64,000 nucleotides of DNA from Larus michahellis (taxonomy: Eukaryota; Chordata; Aves; Charadriiformes; Laridae), in the NCBI RefSeq assembly GCF_964199755.1, contig NC_133901.1, positions 47,337,418-47,401,417 on the forward strand, in the 5' to 3' direction. The notes beneath the pieces were generated by a model. That model made no database searches. It saw only the letters and a list, made by a program, of their open reading frames with translations, and had not been told where the DNA came from. The position numbers and the translations under genes were made by a program. Below, in pieces: positions 28,101-42,400 of the stretch. Position 1 is the stretch's first letter, and each line of letters starts with the position of its first letter.

Positions 28101-31100
28101 AGAACAGCGCTGCCTATACACGAGTGGTTTATGGATTCCAAGGGGCTTCAGGGAGTGCTAGGTTATATATTTGGATTGCAGGGCAAATGGAAAGTTTTGG
28201 AACAGCACGTACATCTGGATGGCTTCTTATCGACTTGACTCTGTAGAGACCCAAGAGCCTATTGTTGGTAGATGGTAGAACGTGAAGAGCTGTAGCATGG
28301 TCTCCTTTGCTGGCATAGCAACAGAATCCATCAGCAGGAACACTTCTCACACAGCTTTTGCCACAGTCTAGAAAATGTAAACTTTTGGTTTAGTCTGAAT
28401 GAGTATTATCCTCACAGTATACAGAACTGGAGCTGAAGAGTGAGGTCTGGCAAAGAGCAATTCCCAGGCTAAAGAAGCTAGGAAGAAAATAATTCTACAG
28501 AAAAAAAGCCATTTTATTCACTAATCTCATTTTGCATTTTCTTTTTAATCTGTAGAGAAGCTTATGGAGCACTAAAACAGTTGTTACAAAAAAGTGCAAA
28601 GCGCTATCCAGATTTTGCGGAGCACTGCTGGCTTCCTGCCTGCCTTGGCATTGGAATGACAGGAGGAAAAGGGGAACCTGGTATCCAGGAACCAAGTCAG
28701 GTAGGAGATTTCATGTCTGGACACCCTTGAGTCCAGGCACGGCTCCCATGCCTCACCGCATTCAGAGCTGTCAAAGGGGAAGCACAGAGCCCTACCATTA
28801 CGTTTCTTCTCCTACTTCATTGCGTGAGTCTCAGCTTGGTCTCAAAACTAAACCGGGCTGCAGCGGCAGTGTGAAAGGGTAAGCTTTGCGAGACTTTTGC
28901 CAAGCAGCAGACAGCCCTCAAAGACAAAGTTCATTCACGTTTGGTGGCTTTGTGAGAACTGTATCTTTTCTCCGTTTGATCTGGATAAGCTGTGTGCAGC
29001 ACAACCTCTCTGCGCGTCTCCAGAGTTTTTCCCAGCAGAATGTGGAAAGCGGAGCTCAGGCCAGAGCCAGGCTAATAACAGGAAGCTGTTTGGGTTGCTG
29101 CCGTACTTACGTCTGCCTTCGGACTAGCTTTTAACTTTGCAACATATATCTATACGTGTATAACTGGAACATATTGATGTGGCTGGGAAGGAAGTGGCAG
29201 AAGAAAGCTTATTGAAAGTTTGCCTAATTTTTCACACACCAGAGACTTCTGGCAGCACTGAGGACTAATTATCCATCAGTCCCACATGAATTACATAGAT
29301 TTTCACTACACAGGGTTAGAACTACACGAGCAGACAGCTCATTTCACATGCTAATAGCCTTTGATATCCTTCTGCCACGTTTCACAGTCCAATTATTCAT
29401 TTATGTAGCAAATCAGGCTGAAAGGGAGAGGAAATGCATTATGTTATAGAAGATCTTAGCCACAGAAGTGGCCTGTGCTGTAGAAACTGCCCCTTTCTCT
29501 TTTTTTTTAATTTTATTTTTTTTTTTATTAACAGCTGATGATATGACTGTACTGTTATAAAGCTTCATAGGGGAGGGTCTCAACCCATCTTGGCATCCTG
29601 CCTTGAATTCCTGTGGCCTGGCTATTTCACTCAACCAGCTCCTTCTATGGCCTCCATTTTCAGATCCTCTCCTTTCTTTATTCCATGATGCCAGCAACAT
29701 CTGTGCAGGCATTTAAGCACTTTATTTCTTTAGGTCAGGTTTGATTAAAGTGACACATCAGAGACTGAGCTATGCTGTAGTCCTGTCCTATATATCCATC
29801 CATTATAGGGCACTCTATCCTTTAGCTGTTCTTTTGTTATATGTATGAGGTCCCAGGAGTGGGTGTCTTATTACCAATGAAGTATCCTTCATTACCTTTC
29901 AGCTAATGTCTCCCTTTTAAAGCACACTGTAGCTTTTTTTATTCAGCTTCACCATACTGATGCCTAGGTTTGGAGCTGTTTGATAACTGTTCCGGAATAA
30001 ATCAGTGTCTTTCACTCTTTTTGTGAGAAGGGCAGAGAAGGGAAGGAAGCACTAGACAGAAAAAGAGAATAGCAGGTAAAGCTTGAGGAATGAAATTAAA
30101 ACATGAAGAAAAAGAACCAGACAATCTCGTTACTTCCTTAAGATGCACCTCCTGAGCAGGAGGCCAGAGAATCGTGTTCTGGCCTAATACCAAACTAAAT
30201 AAAAAACCTTCCTTCTCCCTCTTTTGTCATATTTTTAGTGGAAGAGGAAAAAGAAGAAATAAAAAATCTCTTACATGTCTTTGTTGTATAATGATGCATG
30301 TGAAAAACAAAGAAGTAGAATGCAGAGAACAGAAAATGAAATATGAATGTAAGTTTTACAGGATTGAAGGAAAAAAACCCTACAGGCATTTGCAAAGACC
30401 CTTGCTGATTACTGTTATTCCTAGCGCTTACTAAGCGCAAGCAGAATATGACCACTGCTTGAATTCTGCATTTGAATTATTCATCACTTTTACTTTCAAG
30501 TAAAACAACTATTTGTAAAGTCTTTAAGCCTTTTAATATTTTTTTTTCCACTAAAACTTGGAAATCTAAGGACAGGGATGTAACTGTCTGTTAAAAGCCT
30601 TGCCCAGTTAGAAGGAAGTATGAGAGGCAGCAAATAGGGCACAAATCCTGAAATGTGCCTGTAACTTTAGCATCGTGGTACTTCATAGTCTAAATGGCCA
30701 AGAAGGTTAAAGGGACAGAGAAAGAGGCATGAAAAGTGCCCTTTGAAGATTTTGCTACAGGACAACGGCAAGGCCAGGAAGGGAACACAGGCTTGAGCCT
30801 ATGACCTGTGTAGCTCAGTCCCTTGCATGTGTGCCCTCCTTGCTTCTGCCTGCTGAATAGTTGGTGTTAAACAATGGAATTGCTTCTTCCCATCTATGCA
30901 ATTTAAAGCTGCTGTCAGCAAGATGGAGCGTCAGAATAATGTCAACTCTCTCATAAAATTCTTTGGATATATTTTGGAAAATGTTTCATTAGCCTGCAAA
31001 CTTTTCCGTGTGCATTTTCATTTCAAAGATCCACACACAAGCAGTTATTGGTGGCTCACAGCCTTCTGGTTTGCAGAAAATGTGCTGTCGTTCACTGTCC

Positions 31101-31563
31101 ACCTAGGGTTTTTTGTAGTCTGGTCTCCTAAAGAAAGAAGACTTACTATTCTGTCTGTGTCTGTTTCCTGCAATTGCTCTCTCAAAGCATTTTTAAAACA
31201 GTTGCCTGATTTCATCCTCATTTGACAGAAGTAAAAAAATCTTTAAGAAAATTTAATTTGTACAGATCCAGTGAAAATATAGGCCTAGGAAGAGAGGGGA
31301 GACCTTGTTAGTGCTCTGACTGAAGGAGAGACTGCAGGATAAAGCTGTGTTAGTCCTGCTACCCGTGGAACTACTCCCCTACCCTCACCCTCCTCCTGTT
31401 ATGCCTGTGAACCCCCTTCAGATGGCTTAATAGCAAGAAAGGAAGCCCATGGTGTAGGTGTTTTCACAGGAGCACTGCAATTGTTAGAAAACATTGCTGG
31501 ATTCCATATAAGTAGAGCTACAAAGGGGACACAATTTCTCTCAAACCCTATTTCACACTCCTT

Positions 31564-31582
31564 CCCCCCCCCCCCCCCCCCC
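31564..31582 (+). repeat. C19 homopolymer
   Basis: Nineteen consecutive C. Its length is likely variable and prone to sequencing error. It lies 80 bases before a G-quadruplex motif on the same strand. Confidence 0.95.
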
Positions 31583-31661
31583 AGCTATTTAGAACTTAAA
31601 TATTTTCGGCACTTTGGTTTTTAAAGCTGTTTTATTTCTTTTTCTCTGTGCTTGTTTTGAA

Positions 31662-31684
31662 GGGGAGGGGGGTGGGGGGATGGG
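31662..31684 (+). other. intergenic G-quadruplex motif
   Basis: G runs of 4, 6, 6 and 3 are separated by A, T and AT. This is a strong G-quadruplex pattern in an otherwise AT-rich neighbourhood. Confidence 0.6.
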
Positions 31685-33429
31685 AAGCAGGAACCAAACA
31701 TAAAAAGAAATAGAAAAAACACCAGAGTTAATTTTTTACTTTCTGCCTCTTTCACTGAAGTATTCCCCCCAAAATGTTCCAGTTATTTATAGAACTTTTA
31801 GTCATCCCGTGGTCTGTCTCCTCTCATGGTTCAACCATTTAATTCTGGGAGACCTGCTGGCCCAACCTAGCTTCTTCATGAGAAATGACTATTATTAGGA
31901 AAGGTTAAAATTTTTACTTTTCCTCTGGGACGTAAATTGGCAAACTCTCCAGTAATCTGTCTTGACTATATTGATTTGTACTTCTAATTTCAGAACAGTT
32001 TTTGGTTAAAGTATCCATTTTGTTTCAAATAGGATATATGGTAAAAGTCATTATATTTTATTTTCTGCTCTGTTGCTAATGATGAGATGTCCCTAATGTC
32101 TGAAATTTTTCTAGCAGAAATGAAATCTAAATCTATCAGCTAATAATAGCTCTCTCAGGGATTTGAGGCTTTTGAATCCCTTTACACAGTATTTCCGCAT
32201 ATTATTTTGTTCTCGTCTCTTGGCAGGTGTTCCAAGGCTGAGATTTCACTTTTTAAGGTACCATGAATAGTGTCTGTGGAATCTGAATGACTTCGGTTTG
32301 CTCAGCTGAAAGGAAAGCTAAGGGCAGTGAGGCATCTTGTTGTATTTTAGAAGCTCTGCATTTGCTATGAGAGGCTTATTTTTTTAAGATGGATAAGATA
32401 TGACAGGGTGTCCATTAGGGCTATCCCTTTTTAGCCTTCTTTATTAAATGAAAACGTCTAATGATCTTAACTGCTATTTCTGACAGGGGCCTAGAAATCA
32501 AATATTACATCCCAGACTATGCACACAACCCTTTTCAAACATATAAAAGGAATAATCAAATGTACCTCTGAAAAGGGAAAACTATTAACTTTTATTTTCT
32601 AGGGGAGGAATGCACTCATAAGTCCTTGTAAAGATTAAAGGAGAAACTTTTTTTTCAATTAGATCCATTACTTGAGGAACAGATGCCTTAGAGTTTGAAG
32701 TTGCATTGTGCAAAGAGCTCAAACATGCTGCACAGAACACTACCCAAATGTACAAAATGACTGAGTAGGGTGTTTTCAGCTCTATTTTTTATGACACAAG
32801 AAACCCCGAGAGAGAAAGTCTTTGTTTTGCCTTAGGGAGGACATGCAGGCTCAGTGGAGGAGGAGATTGCTAATCACAGATAACACTGTAATGACTCTTG
32901 CCAGAAAGTAGTCAGCTCCACAGAATAATAGGATTAAAGCCTTCCCTTCTGGAAGAGCAAGCAGTGCACCAGAGCTGAACTGTCCTCTGCAAGTATGCGG
33001 TAAAAATTCAAGACTGGGTATGACCATGGCACACGGTTCCTACTGCTGCAGTTGAACAGGCAGCTTTACACTCTCATCACCTTTTACACGAACATGGAGT
33101 TTTTTGTGGCTTTTCCATAGGAGTGCAGTGCTGGCTGCTGAGACCCATCTTCAGGTGTCCCCTCCCTTTGGAGCGGGAGAATAAGTGAGGTCTCCAGTGA
33201 GTAGGCTTTTCTCCTACAGCAGATGGTTCAGGACATAAGCTCACATTGCTGACCTGAGGGGATTTGGTGATGGGATGTAGAAACTGTCACCCTCAATCAT
33301 TGCATCAACACTGATCTAACCGTTGTTTCTGAAGATTTGACATCACTGACTCAGCAGTTTAAAGTCTGAGGTGCTTGTGAGATGATCTTGTGGTTAAAAT
33401 TTATTTCCTAATGAAAGTTTATTTCCTAT

Positions 33430-33623
33430 GAGGGTGGGTGAGGCAGTGGAACAGGTTGCCCAGAGAAGCTGGGGAGGCTGCATCCCTGGAAGTGTTCAAG
33501 GCCAGGCTGGATGGGGCTTTGAGCAACCTGGTCTAGTGGGAGTTGTCCCTGCCCAGGGCAGAGGCGTTGGAACAAGATGTTCTTTCAGGTCCCTTCCAAC
33601 CTAAACCATTCTATAATTCTATG
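33430..33623 (+). mobile_element. short CR1 LINE 3' fragment, + strand
   Basis: About 195 bases run from GAGGCAGTGGAACAGGTTGC through GGAAGTGTTCAAGGCCAGGC and TCCCTTCCAACCTAAACC to the terminal ATTCTATAATTCTATG. It is a strongly 5'-truncated CR1 copy. Confidence 0.94.
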
Positions 33624-36086
33624 AAAGAAAAAAAATGAAAATATCTTTTTCACCTATCTCAAAAGAAGACCTTGAGTGAAAGGGTCTTAGAGGAGTGTCC
33701 CTTTTGTGAGGAATATCCCTCCAGGGCTACCAGTGCTGCATCTTTTCAATAGTTAAGTGAAAGAGTGCATTTACTACAGATATCAAACAGCATGTTTGCA
33801 TTTGTTGCAAGTCACTTTAGAAAGAAATTTGCTTGAAAACTGTATTTCAGAAGTTTTTCCTATATTGCAGTAATATTTAAAATAATAAGGAAGGCAGAAA
33901 TTAAAACATTCATACCAACAATGCTAACAGCTTCCAAGTTTTTCTTAAAAAAAAATATCTGTGTAGATGGGCAGTGTTACCGCTATTGAGATCAGTATGA
34001 GAATTTATTATATGTGAAATCACTTCAAGTTTGTAAGTTTGGGGTTTTGGTCAGGTAGTAGAAAGTGGCCATCAGATTCTGTGTGTATTTTGCCTTTGTA
34101 ACACCTGATCCCTGATTAAAAACCTCGTAATGCAATGGAATTAACTGAGTGAGCCAAAATACTCCAGACTCTTCCTACAGCACATGGGTTGTCTTTTCTA
34201 CTCAGCACTATACTTCATCATTTGCTGTTATATTTTATGCTGTGGTGTGTCAAGTAATGGGAACCACATAGGTCAGACGTCACTGCATTACTGAGATTTT
34301 TAAAGCGTTAAACTATTCAAATGTCTTTTGAGGAGCAGGCGCCTTTAAAAAGCAATACCTTCTGTCTGCTATCTGGTCATGTTTTCTGTTGTATAGATAC
34401 ACTAGTATTTTATTTACATTACCAGCTGAGAACAACTTTTCTTGACAATCACTTGAGCAAATTAACACAAGAAATATAATTTGTCTGCTTCCGATACTAT
34501 TTCTAATATTGATTACAGAAGGAAAGGAGGTAAGGGAGGATTAATTCACAAATTCTCTTGAACAAATAGGGAAATGCTTTACATTTACAATGGGGAACCG
34601 TTCTTTCTAGGCAGTGATTGAGATAAATACTCTAATTTTGTGATATAGGCTATCAAATAAAGTCCTTGGGAGAGTACTTTGAGTAATTGCTCTAAGTGGA
34701 GCTCTTTGTCATTAACCTGAGACACACTCTCCGGTTGTTATGGCTTATGTTGCGAACGGAAGACTGAGCCTAAACTTGGGACATAAATTTTCTGACACTA
34801 TCTTGTTTTGAAGATAATGCAGTCGATAGCTGGGAGAAAGCCATGCAGCTGGAAAGCAGTAATTGCCTTGCCTGGCAAAGAAATACTGTCTCTCCTTTGG
34901 TTAGAGGCACGCAGGGAGCAGGCTGCAAAGAGTCAGGGATAAAGTAGCCAGGGGCAAGATCTTCACCTGAAGGCTCGCGGTGACTGTGGCCAGCCACGGC
35001 CGGGCTGGGGCTGCCTTTGCTTTTATCCCGCACAATTGTACCACGCGCCGATGCTACAGCCACATTTTTTTTTTTTCCCCAAGTGCGGCAGCTGAAGGGA
35101 GAATAAATGATGGCAGCAGGCGAGGAGGCCTGCTGTTCCCACTCACAGCTCCCCTCACGGGGCAGAGTGATGCACAAGTGGAGAGCAATGGATCAAAAAG
35201 GTGGAGGGACATCCCAGTTCTGTGTTACGAACAGACCTGTCACCACCGCTTACGCCGTGTGTTAACAGCCCATCTGTCACCCACTACTTAACACACAAGG
35301 ACTAACAGGGAAACACGATCCCTAAACCTGCACAGATTAAATTTAAGTTATACACCAGGTATAATTCATCAAAAGCTTTTTTTGTCTTGACTGTGAAACT
35401 GGACAGGCTGAGTCAACAGCAAAACCCATCTTTTAGCAACGATCTGGAGCATTAGGATAGCAAAATTTGAAAGCCACAAGAATCCAGGATGTGATTTCCA
35501 TTCCTATTAAATAATGAAACTAATCAATGTTTAAAGGAAATTAAATCCGAGGATCAAGATCTGAAAACTGTCTAAAATAAGGAAAATTGTAAAAATGTAA
35601 AAATCAATTGTTCTATAGAAATGACAATAGAAAAATGTTATAATTTCTCACTAAAGAAAAGTCTAAAAAACTATCCAGTTGTTAGAAGGTACCGGTGCAG
35701 AGGTCAATATTCACCACGTGGCATTTTAAATTTCTCGAAAAGGTGGTAAAAACGGTGTTGATAGAGTGAACCTTTCAGTAGCTGAATATAATTTTTAGTT
35801 ATCTCATGACATATTAAAAATATATGAATATTTATCTTAATTTTGCATTAGGCTTAATTTGAGCTTCTGTAAAACATTAAAGATAAGTTGCAACAAAGAA
35901 CTGATAACAAACTAAGCATAAGCATAACTCTTATTGAAAAAAGCTACATCATAACTTAATAGTTATAAATGGCTTTCATGTGGTAGAATATATTATCTTT
36001 CACTACATGAGTTTATATTTTTCAGCAGACAGGCTGTAATTTGATACTCTCGCTTTCTTGGAATAACATGTTGTCATTTCAGAATC

Positions 36087-36105
36087 TTTTTTTTTTTTTT
36101 TTTTT
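36087..36105 (+). repeat. poly-T tract (19)
   Basis: Nineteen T followed by AAA. The flanking sequence is unremarkable. Confidence 0.95.
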
Positions 36106-38975
36106 AAACTCAATCAGCTAAGATATATTGCCATCTTTATGCTTATTATTTCAAAATTGAATTCTGTATGGCTGAAGCAGACAGAAGATCCTGCCTGTAG
36201 GGAACACGTTGATGGCCCAGTGCCTCAACTGGATATTCTTTCCAGTAGAGATGTGTTGACTTTTTTTACCCCAAAAAGAAAATGCACAAATCAGTAATAA
36301 TAAAAGTCAAGAAATCTACAAATGACCAATCAGTTGGGCTGCTTCTTATTTTGGGCATTTAGTATGAGACCCCTTGAATCGATTTCAGAGGAATTTACTG
36401 GAGGAACAGTCGTCTCTAGCAGTGTCTCAGATTTGGCATCCAAAGTCACTCTGGGAAACCTTGTGGTAATCTTTGATGTTAAATCTGTAGAGTCTCTGTC
36501 CCCGTTTCAGATGGTGCCCATCAAATGATGCATGTTGTTTACCTTCATACACTGATATCTTTGGTGACACAACTTTACCTTCATTAAAAACATAAATGTT
36601 GCATACGTTGTTCATCCAAACAACCACTTCCTCCCAGCTGCATCTCCTTGAATCGGTATACATTGTGTGTGCCAAATGCAGACCCTGAAGTCTCAGAGGA
36701 GCTCCACCTCTACAGCCATGCTGTAATGTAAACCTCTTGGCATTTCTAAAACAGCAGTTCCACATATCAAAGCCCTGCTTGTCTCAATTCGTTTTCAGAT
36801 TTTGTCATCTGCTGTAACAGCTGTCTCTTAAGTAGCACAGAACAGGCTCTGCGGACAAATCTCACCATGGGAATTCTCCTCCAAGGGAAATCTTGCGCTG
36901 TGGCAATTAACAGCTCACATGCTCGAAGTGGTGCATACCAGGCGTGTCACGCTGATGAGATGTTAGAGGAGTCCTGACACGGAAAGTTGACTTGCTTCAG
37001 AAAAGGGTGTAGAACAGCACGTGTGTACCTCTTCTGCGTAGTAAAAGATGCCAATGCAGCACATAGAGTGATGTTCAAATTGAGTATCTATGAATGGAAT
37101 TGAGAATTGGTGTTCTTAACTGCTTCGCTTGCGCTTCATTCTGTCGTTTTGTGTAGATTACCCAGCTGCCTCGTTGTTTTCCAACTGTGAGCGAGAAAAT
37201 ATTTCTCATACTTTCCTACAGATGTTGGGGGTCCCAGTGAGGCTTGGATTCACAAAAGCTCTGTTAGAGCTTTACTGAAACCTCTAGTGCAGGAGGTCTG
37301 ATGGAAAACTTTGATATAGGGAGTCTAATTTCAGAATGACTTCAAGTCCTGTGCCATACTTGCCTTCTGATAAGCGAGTGGGGTTTGTTTGTTGTTTTTT
37401 TGGTTGGTTGGTTGATTTTTTTTTTACTTTGTTCAGAAGCCATGTTATAGCAACTTCCCCTTGAGTTGTCTTTAGGTGGTTACTTTTCATCTTCAGGACT
37501 ATCCATGTTACTCTTCCGATTTTACCTGAAATACTAAATGAGGACTTCAACACCTAGCCTCCAACTACGTTTTCTTAGCTTTAGGGAATAAACAAACATC
37601 ATCTAAAAAAGCATATTTGTATGCTTGTGCCCTGCAAAAGATATGACTAGCTGCTTCTACAATTATGTGATAAATAACTGAGTACAACATCCTTATTTAG
37701 AAAGATGTTATACTTAATAGTATAGAGATAATAATTTTAATTTTAGAACTTCAGTTTTTCAGGAAGGGGAATATAATTGAAATATAGTCATAATACAAAT
37801 AAATGTAACAAAATGCACAATACAAAAATCTAATCAAGGCCAAAAACTGGAGCAGCTTTAAAAATGGGACAAACACAATCACCCTAAAACAGTTCTAAGC
37901 CTCGTGAGAGCTTAAAACAGCTTGTAAAATTCAAGGGTTCTCCTCCTGTCTCCCCACCTACTGCTACTGCAGCTGTTCCTGCAAAAGGTTCATTCTGCAA
38001 AAGTTAGTTTTAGTACCAGTTGGAAAAGGAGACTGAAATATTTTTGCTATGATCAGACTAGATGAATTTCACACCTCGCTGTAAAAGAACTGGCTGGGCC
38101 AACAGCAGTCAAGTCACACTTAATCCTTGTTTTGAGGGTTTAAGGGAAACACAAACCCTGTGCTGATTCTCAACTGAAGAATAAATGCAGGGCAAATTCT
38201 GTCCCTTCCCTCTGGCTACTGGGATGTCTTGCAATAAATAGGAAGTAATGAAAGGAAATGCAATATATAGCAATTTGCAGATCATTGAGGCTGACTTGGC
38301 AAGGGCTCTCTCTGTATTCCATGAAGTTCAAGTTGTCACTGCTATATACTGTATCCTTTCCACATCCGTTTGCAAAAACGGGTGTTCAGGTTCCTGTTGT
38401 TGCTGCTGCACTAAGGGGGTGAAAGGGACTGGCAGCACCGCACAGACATGGACTTCTCCAGTCCCGGCTCAAGTACTTGAGCTAGTCTTACAGGGAGAAT
38501 TTTGGTACGTCTGTTCAGGCTAATTGGCTTGACAGCTAATTAAAGCTAACGAGCCTGAAGCACAAAATAAACATGACATCTATGCTCTGCCTTTTATAAC
38601 TCTGGCATTTCTCTCATTTTGGTGAAGCCTATTCATGTCACATAGATTGAAGTACCTAGTTGATCTTGTTACCCATATGACTGCCCCAAGCACATAGTAA
38701 TGCCTCTTTTAATGCCAAGAAGCATATGAATAGCACAGTTTAAATCATGGTAGTGTTAACATGGATCATCCCAGTGGGGCTTCTCCCATTCATTCAGAAA
38801 AGTGGTTGAAGGATGGAACTAAACCAATGATTATTATTAAGTGGAAGGAGACATGCATGGAAGAATTGCCTTCAAATAATCTGTAACATAGTGAAGTTTT
38901 GAGATGGATGCAATGGGTATTGAAAAGGAAATAACTGCTAAAAATAATGACTGAAATTACGATCTCTTAATTCAT

Positions 38976-39400
38976 ATCATAGCATCATAGAATGGTTTGG
39001 GTTGGAAGGCATCTTCAAGATCATCCAGTTCCAACCCCCCTGCCCTGGGCAGGGACACCTCCCACTAGACCAGGTTGCTCAAAGCCCCATCCAGCCTGGC
39101 CTTGAACACTTCCAGGGACGGGGCCTCCAAAACTTCTCTGGGCAAACTGTTCCTGTACCTCAGCACCCTCACAGTGAAAAATTTCTTCCTGATATCTACC
39201 ATCTTCCAGTTTGAAGCCGTTACCCCTCATTCTATCACTGCATGCCCTTGTAAAAAGCCCCTCCCCATGCTTCCTGTAGCCCCCTTTAGGTACTGGAAGG
39301 CTGCTATAAGGTCTCCCCAGGGCCTTCTCTCCTCCAGGCTGAACAGCCCCAACTCTCTCAACCTGTCCTCACAGGAGAGGTGCTCCAGCCCTGATGACGT
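38976..39400 (-). mobile_element. CR1 LINE fragment, - strand
   Basis: The + strand begins ATCATAGCATCATAGAATGG, the reverse complement of a CR1 3' terminus. It continues with TTGGGTTGGAAGGCATCTTC, GACCAGGTTGCTCAAAGCCC and CTCCTCCAGGCTGAACAGCC, and ends in GAGAGGTGCTCCAGCCCT. It is about 425 bases long, 5' truncated, and looks less decayed than the copy at 33430. Open frames across it are remnants or shadows. Confidence 0.95.
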
Positions 39401-42400
39401 TATGAAAACATGAATGGCCGATTCATGAGTTGTAGAACGAATAACCTTAGTACAGCTGAGCTGGTTCTGCTGCACATTATGAAAAGAAATGCCAAGTTTT
39501 ACTCTATACTGCTGAAACATAACCATTTTCTTCGCTGTTATTAGCAAGTAAAATTACTAAAATAACAAAAACTAAAAAATTGTCCATCAGTTCACTCATA
39601 ATTGAGCTGCACTTTCCCAGGTCTAAACAGGATGCTTGAAAATGAAAACGCTGACCTGCGGTCCCCACATCCTGTTTTGGCGCCAAGACACAGAAGATCC
39701 ACTGCATTACTACAGTACGTGTTTGGTAGGGGGAAGCAAGTTCCATAAGGGTTTTGGGCAACATACTCCTGCCAGTCTTTTCCTTCTGCGGCTGATCTCC
39801 AGACTCTAGAGTCTGCTTGAATAGAATCGCACAGGCATTGCAGTTGTACGTAAGCTCTTTGTTCTGTTTCTGGTTTTAATTTTGCCTTTACAGGGAGGCT
39901 TCGGACATGTAACGTCATCTCTCTGGCAGAATTCTCGGTCTGTACAATGGGAAAGGTTATTCTTCCTTACTCAATTAATTATTTAGAAGGCTAGATGAAG
40001 CAGAACTACCTTTTCAGGTGTCACTTTTATTGCCAATAGTGAAAATAATGCTACCATATCAGGTTCATTTTAAACTCATTGTCGGTATACAAATGACTAC
40101 AAACACTGCAGACAAATTGGAGCCTGTACCTTTCATAAACCTGAATGTTTATGAAAGACTCAGATACCACAATAACAAACATCACAGAAAAATTTACATA
40201 CAGTTACAAACCTAAGTGACTTTCCTCTACTTCATCAGGTCCATCAAGTGTTATTTTCAAGGTATCCACTTTATTAAGTAACCTCATAAAAAGAAGACAA
40301 CATGCAAAATAGAGCACCCAGTTCATCGAGACTGATTCCGATTAGGACATCCAAGTCCCATAATAACACAAATAGATAACATACCTAGTTATACTATTTA
40401 TATAGGTATGTTTAATGCATCTTTTCAATCAATATTCTAGGAAGAAATCCTCATCTATATCCTTGCGTATCAGGGATGTACACGCTCAGAGGACATAAAA
40501 GAAGTATTAAATGACTTTAAAAAAAACCCAAAAGGCAAAACACTTTTTGTTTTAAAGGAAATTAGTACAATTAAGCATGAAACAGCACCTTCCATGCCAG
40601 CAATTCACACTTCATGAGTTTACTTGGCCAAAAAACTGTAGTGCTGAAAGAATGCAGTGCTCAATCTGGAAAGGTTTCAGCTGTGTATTGATAGGATAAG
40701 GAATTGTGAAGGTTAATAGGAGCTTTTGAGGGGAAGGGAAGGGAAGAGAGAGGTAGGTGTCATTTTCTTGGGTAGTTGTTCCATTCACAAAACCAGAGAT
40801 AAGAAACACGTGTAAGAACCCTAGGGATGAAGGATGGGTTAATTGTGACCCAGAGAGTATTTTAAGTCCTTTTTTTACAGGGGAAAACATTGCCCTAGCT
40901 TTCCTTGAATTTGTAGTCAGGGGTTCACATGAGCCTGCTTCGTTCTACTACTGTAAGCAGGACGGGAGATATTCAAAACCCACTTCTTTCGTATTGCATG
41001 GCTCTTCCTGTTGGGGTTATTCAACAGACTTACAGTTCCCACTGCTGTCATAGCATCATAAAAGAGGCTGTTTGCCCCATATTCTTTAACACAGGATTGC
41101 ATTGTTTCTGATGACATATCAGCTTTGATGCATTCAACCAGTTCCTAAGTGAATGAAGGATGTTCGGTGTGTCCTTGTTTTCATGTATTACAATATATTA
41201 TTAATTTTACCTACTGAAAGAAACCCAACATTTCCTTGGATTATATATGTAAAGAATCAAACCAGTTTTTCTAGTGAACATCCCTTCCTAAAAGTAATAG
41301 ATGCAGGTTTCAATGTTTTATATGGCATGCTTAAATTAAAATAGTTTTTTAGACTACTTTTCATAGTCTAATAGAAAACCATACTATGGTTTCCCCTTTG
41401 CAATTTCGTGCTCATTGAAAATGGTAAAATGCTTATGATACCTGCTTTTTTAAGCCTTTTATTAAGCTGCTTTGTCTACAGTTGGGGAAAAAAATAATTT
41501 TATATTACATGGATAGGAAGATTCCAGGGATCTATTTCAGAGCCCGTCATCAACCTGCTACCAAATTATATTATTATTATTATTCAGTATTGTCCTCCAA
41601 TGATTCTGCAGTGCTCAGTTCATAAGCAAAATAAACTGACTTAGACAAGACTTCATGCCAGAGATATTAAAGGAACTAATCTGCACGCCTGCCTCATTAG
41701 GAGGAATTGCTGAAGAACATGTTGTCCTTATATACAGATTGCCCCTGTAGGGCTGCCAATGTCAGCAAGACCTTGGGTGCATCTGTCTTGCTAGTGACTG
41801 TAGCCTTGATACATTTTCTTGTGTGTATTTGTGCGAGACTGCAAAAAATTTCTGAATAATTTTGTTTCTGTGAGTTTGCTCCCTTTGCTTCTTGGATCTT
41901 ATAAGAACAAGCATCTGGAATCAGGCCAAAACACCTTTTAAAAACAGGTTAAATGGTAAAGTCTCTTTCCTCCTATCTGCAGGAACCTTTTCTGATAATT
42001 GAGTTAATATTGAAAGACAATTTTTTGTGTGACAGATTTCAGCTCTTGCATGTATTGGATAAGTCAAAGAATAAATTCATTTAAATATATTGGCCAAGCA
42101 AAAAAAGATTTTGCAACTGTAAAAACAATAATTGTACAGATTGTCAGGACCTGTTGTTTTACTATCTCAGTATACAGATGACTTTCAGGTACTTTGCTAG
42201 ACAGGCTTCTTCAGGACAGGAGCGCTCTGAGGTACTGCTGGTTGCTTGCATTGAACTGTTCACTGGTTCTCAAGGTACTCAGTGAGAGTTTTCTTCTCGC
42301 TACTGCACTGAGCATCACTGCAGCAGGCTCAATTGCTCAATTTTGTGCAAGAGTGATTCCACATTAAGAGTGTTGACTCTGTCCAACAGATTTTGTGATC

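Larger units (their letters stand above)
15313..31563. other. intergenic DNA, no gene supported
   Basis: AT-rich, low in CpG, with homopolymers at 17508 and 25163 and a possible MIR relic at 21381. The longest open frame, 147 codons on the - strand (21704-22147), shows no family features. No other structure is recognised. Confidence 0.7.
31685..38975. other. intergenic DNA between simple repeats and CR1, no gene supported
   Basis: Holds the short CR1 at 33430. A local GC and CpG rise at about 34960-35180 is too short and weak to call a CpG island. The - strand open frame over it (34770-35177) resembles no known protein to me. Confidence 0.65.

Noticed and set aside
36427..36765. 112-codon - strand frame overlapping a 68-codon + strand frame
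   Set aside because: The content is protein-like, but I recognise no family, there is no splice framing, and the flanks look intergenic. It could be an old pseudogene, but I cannot support that.
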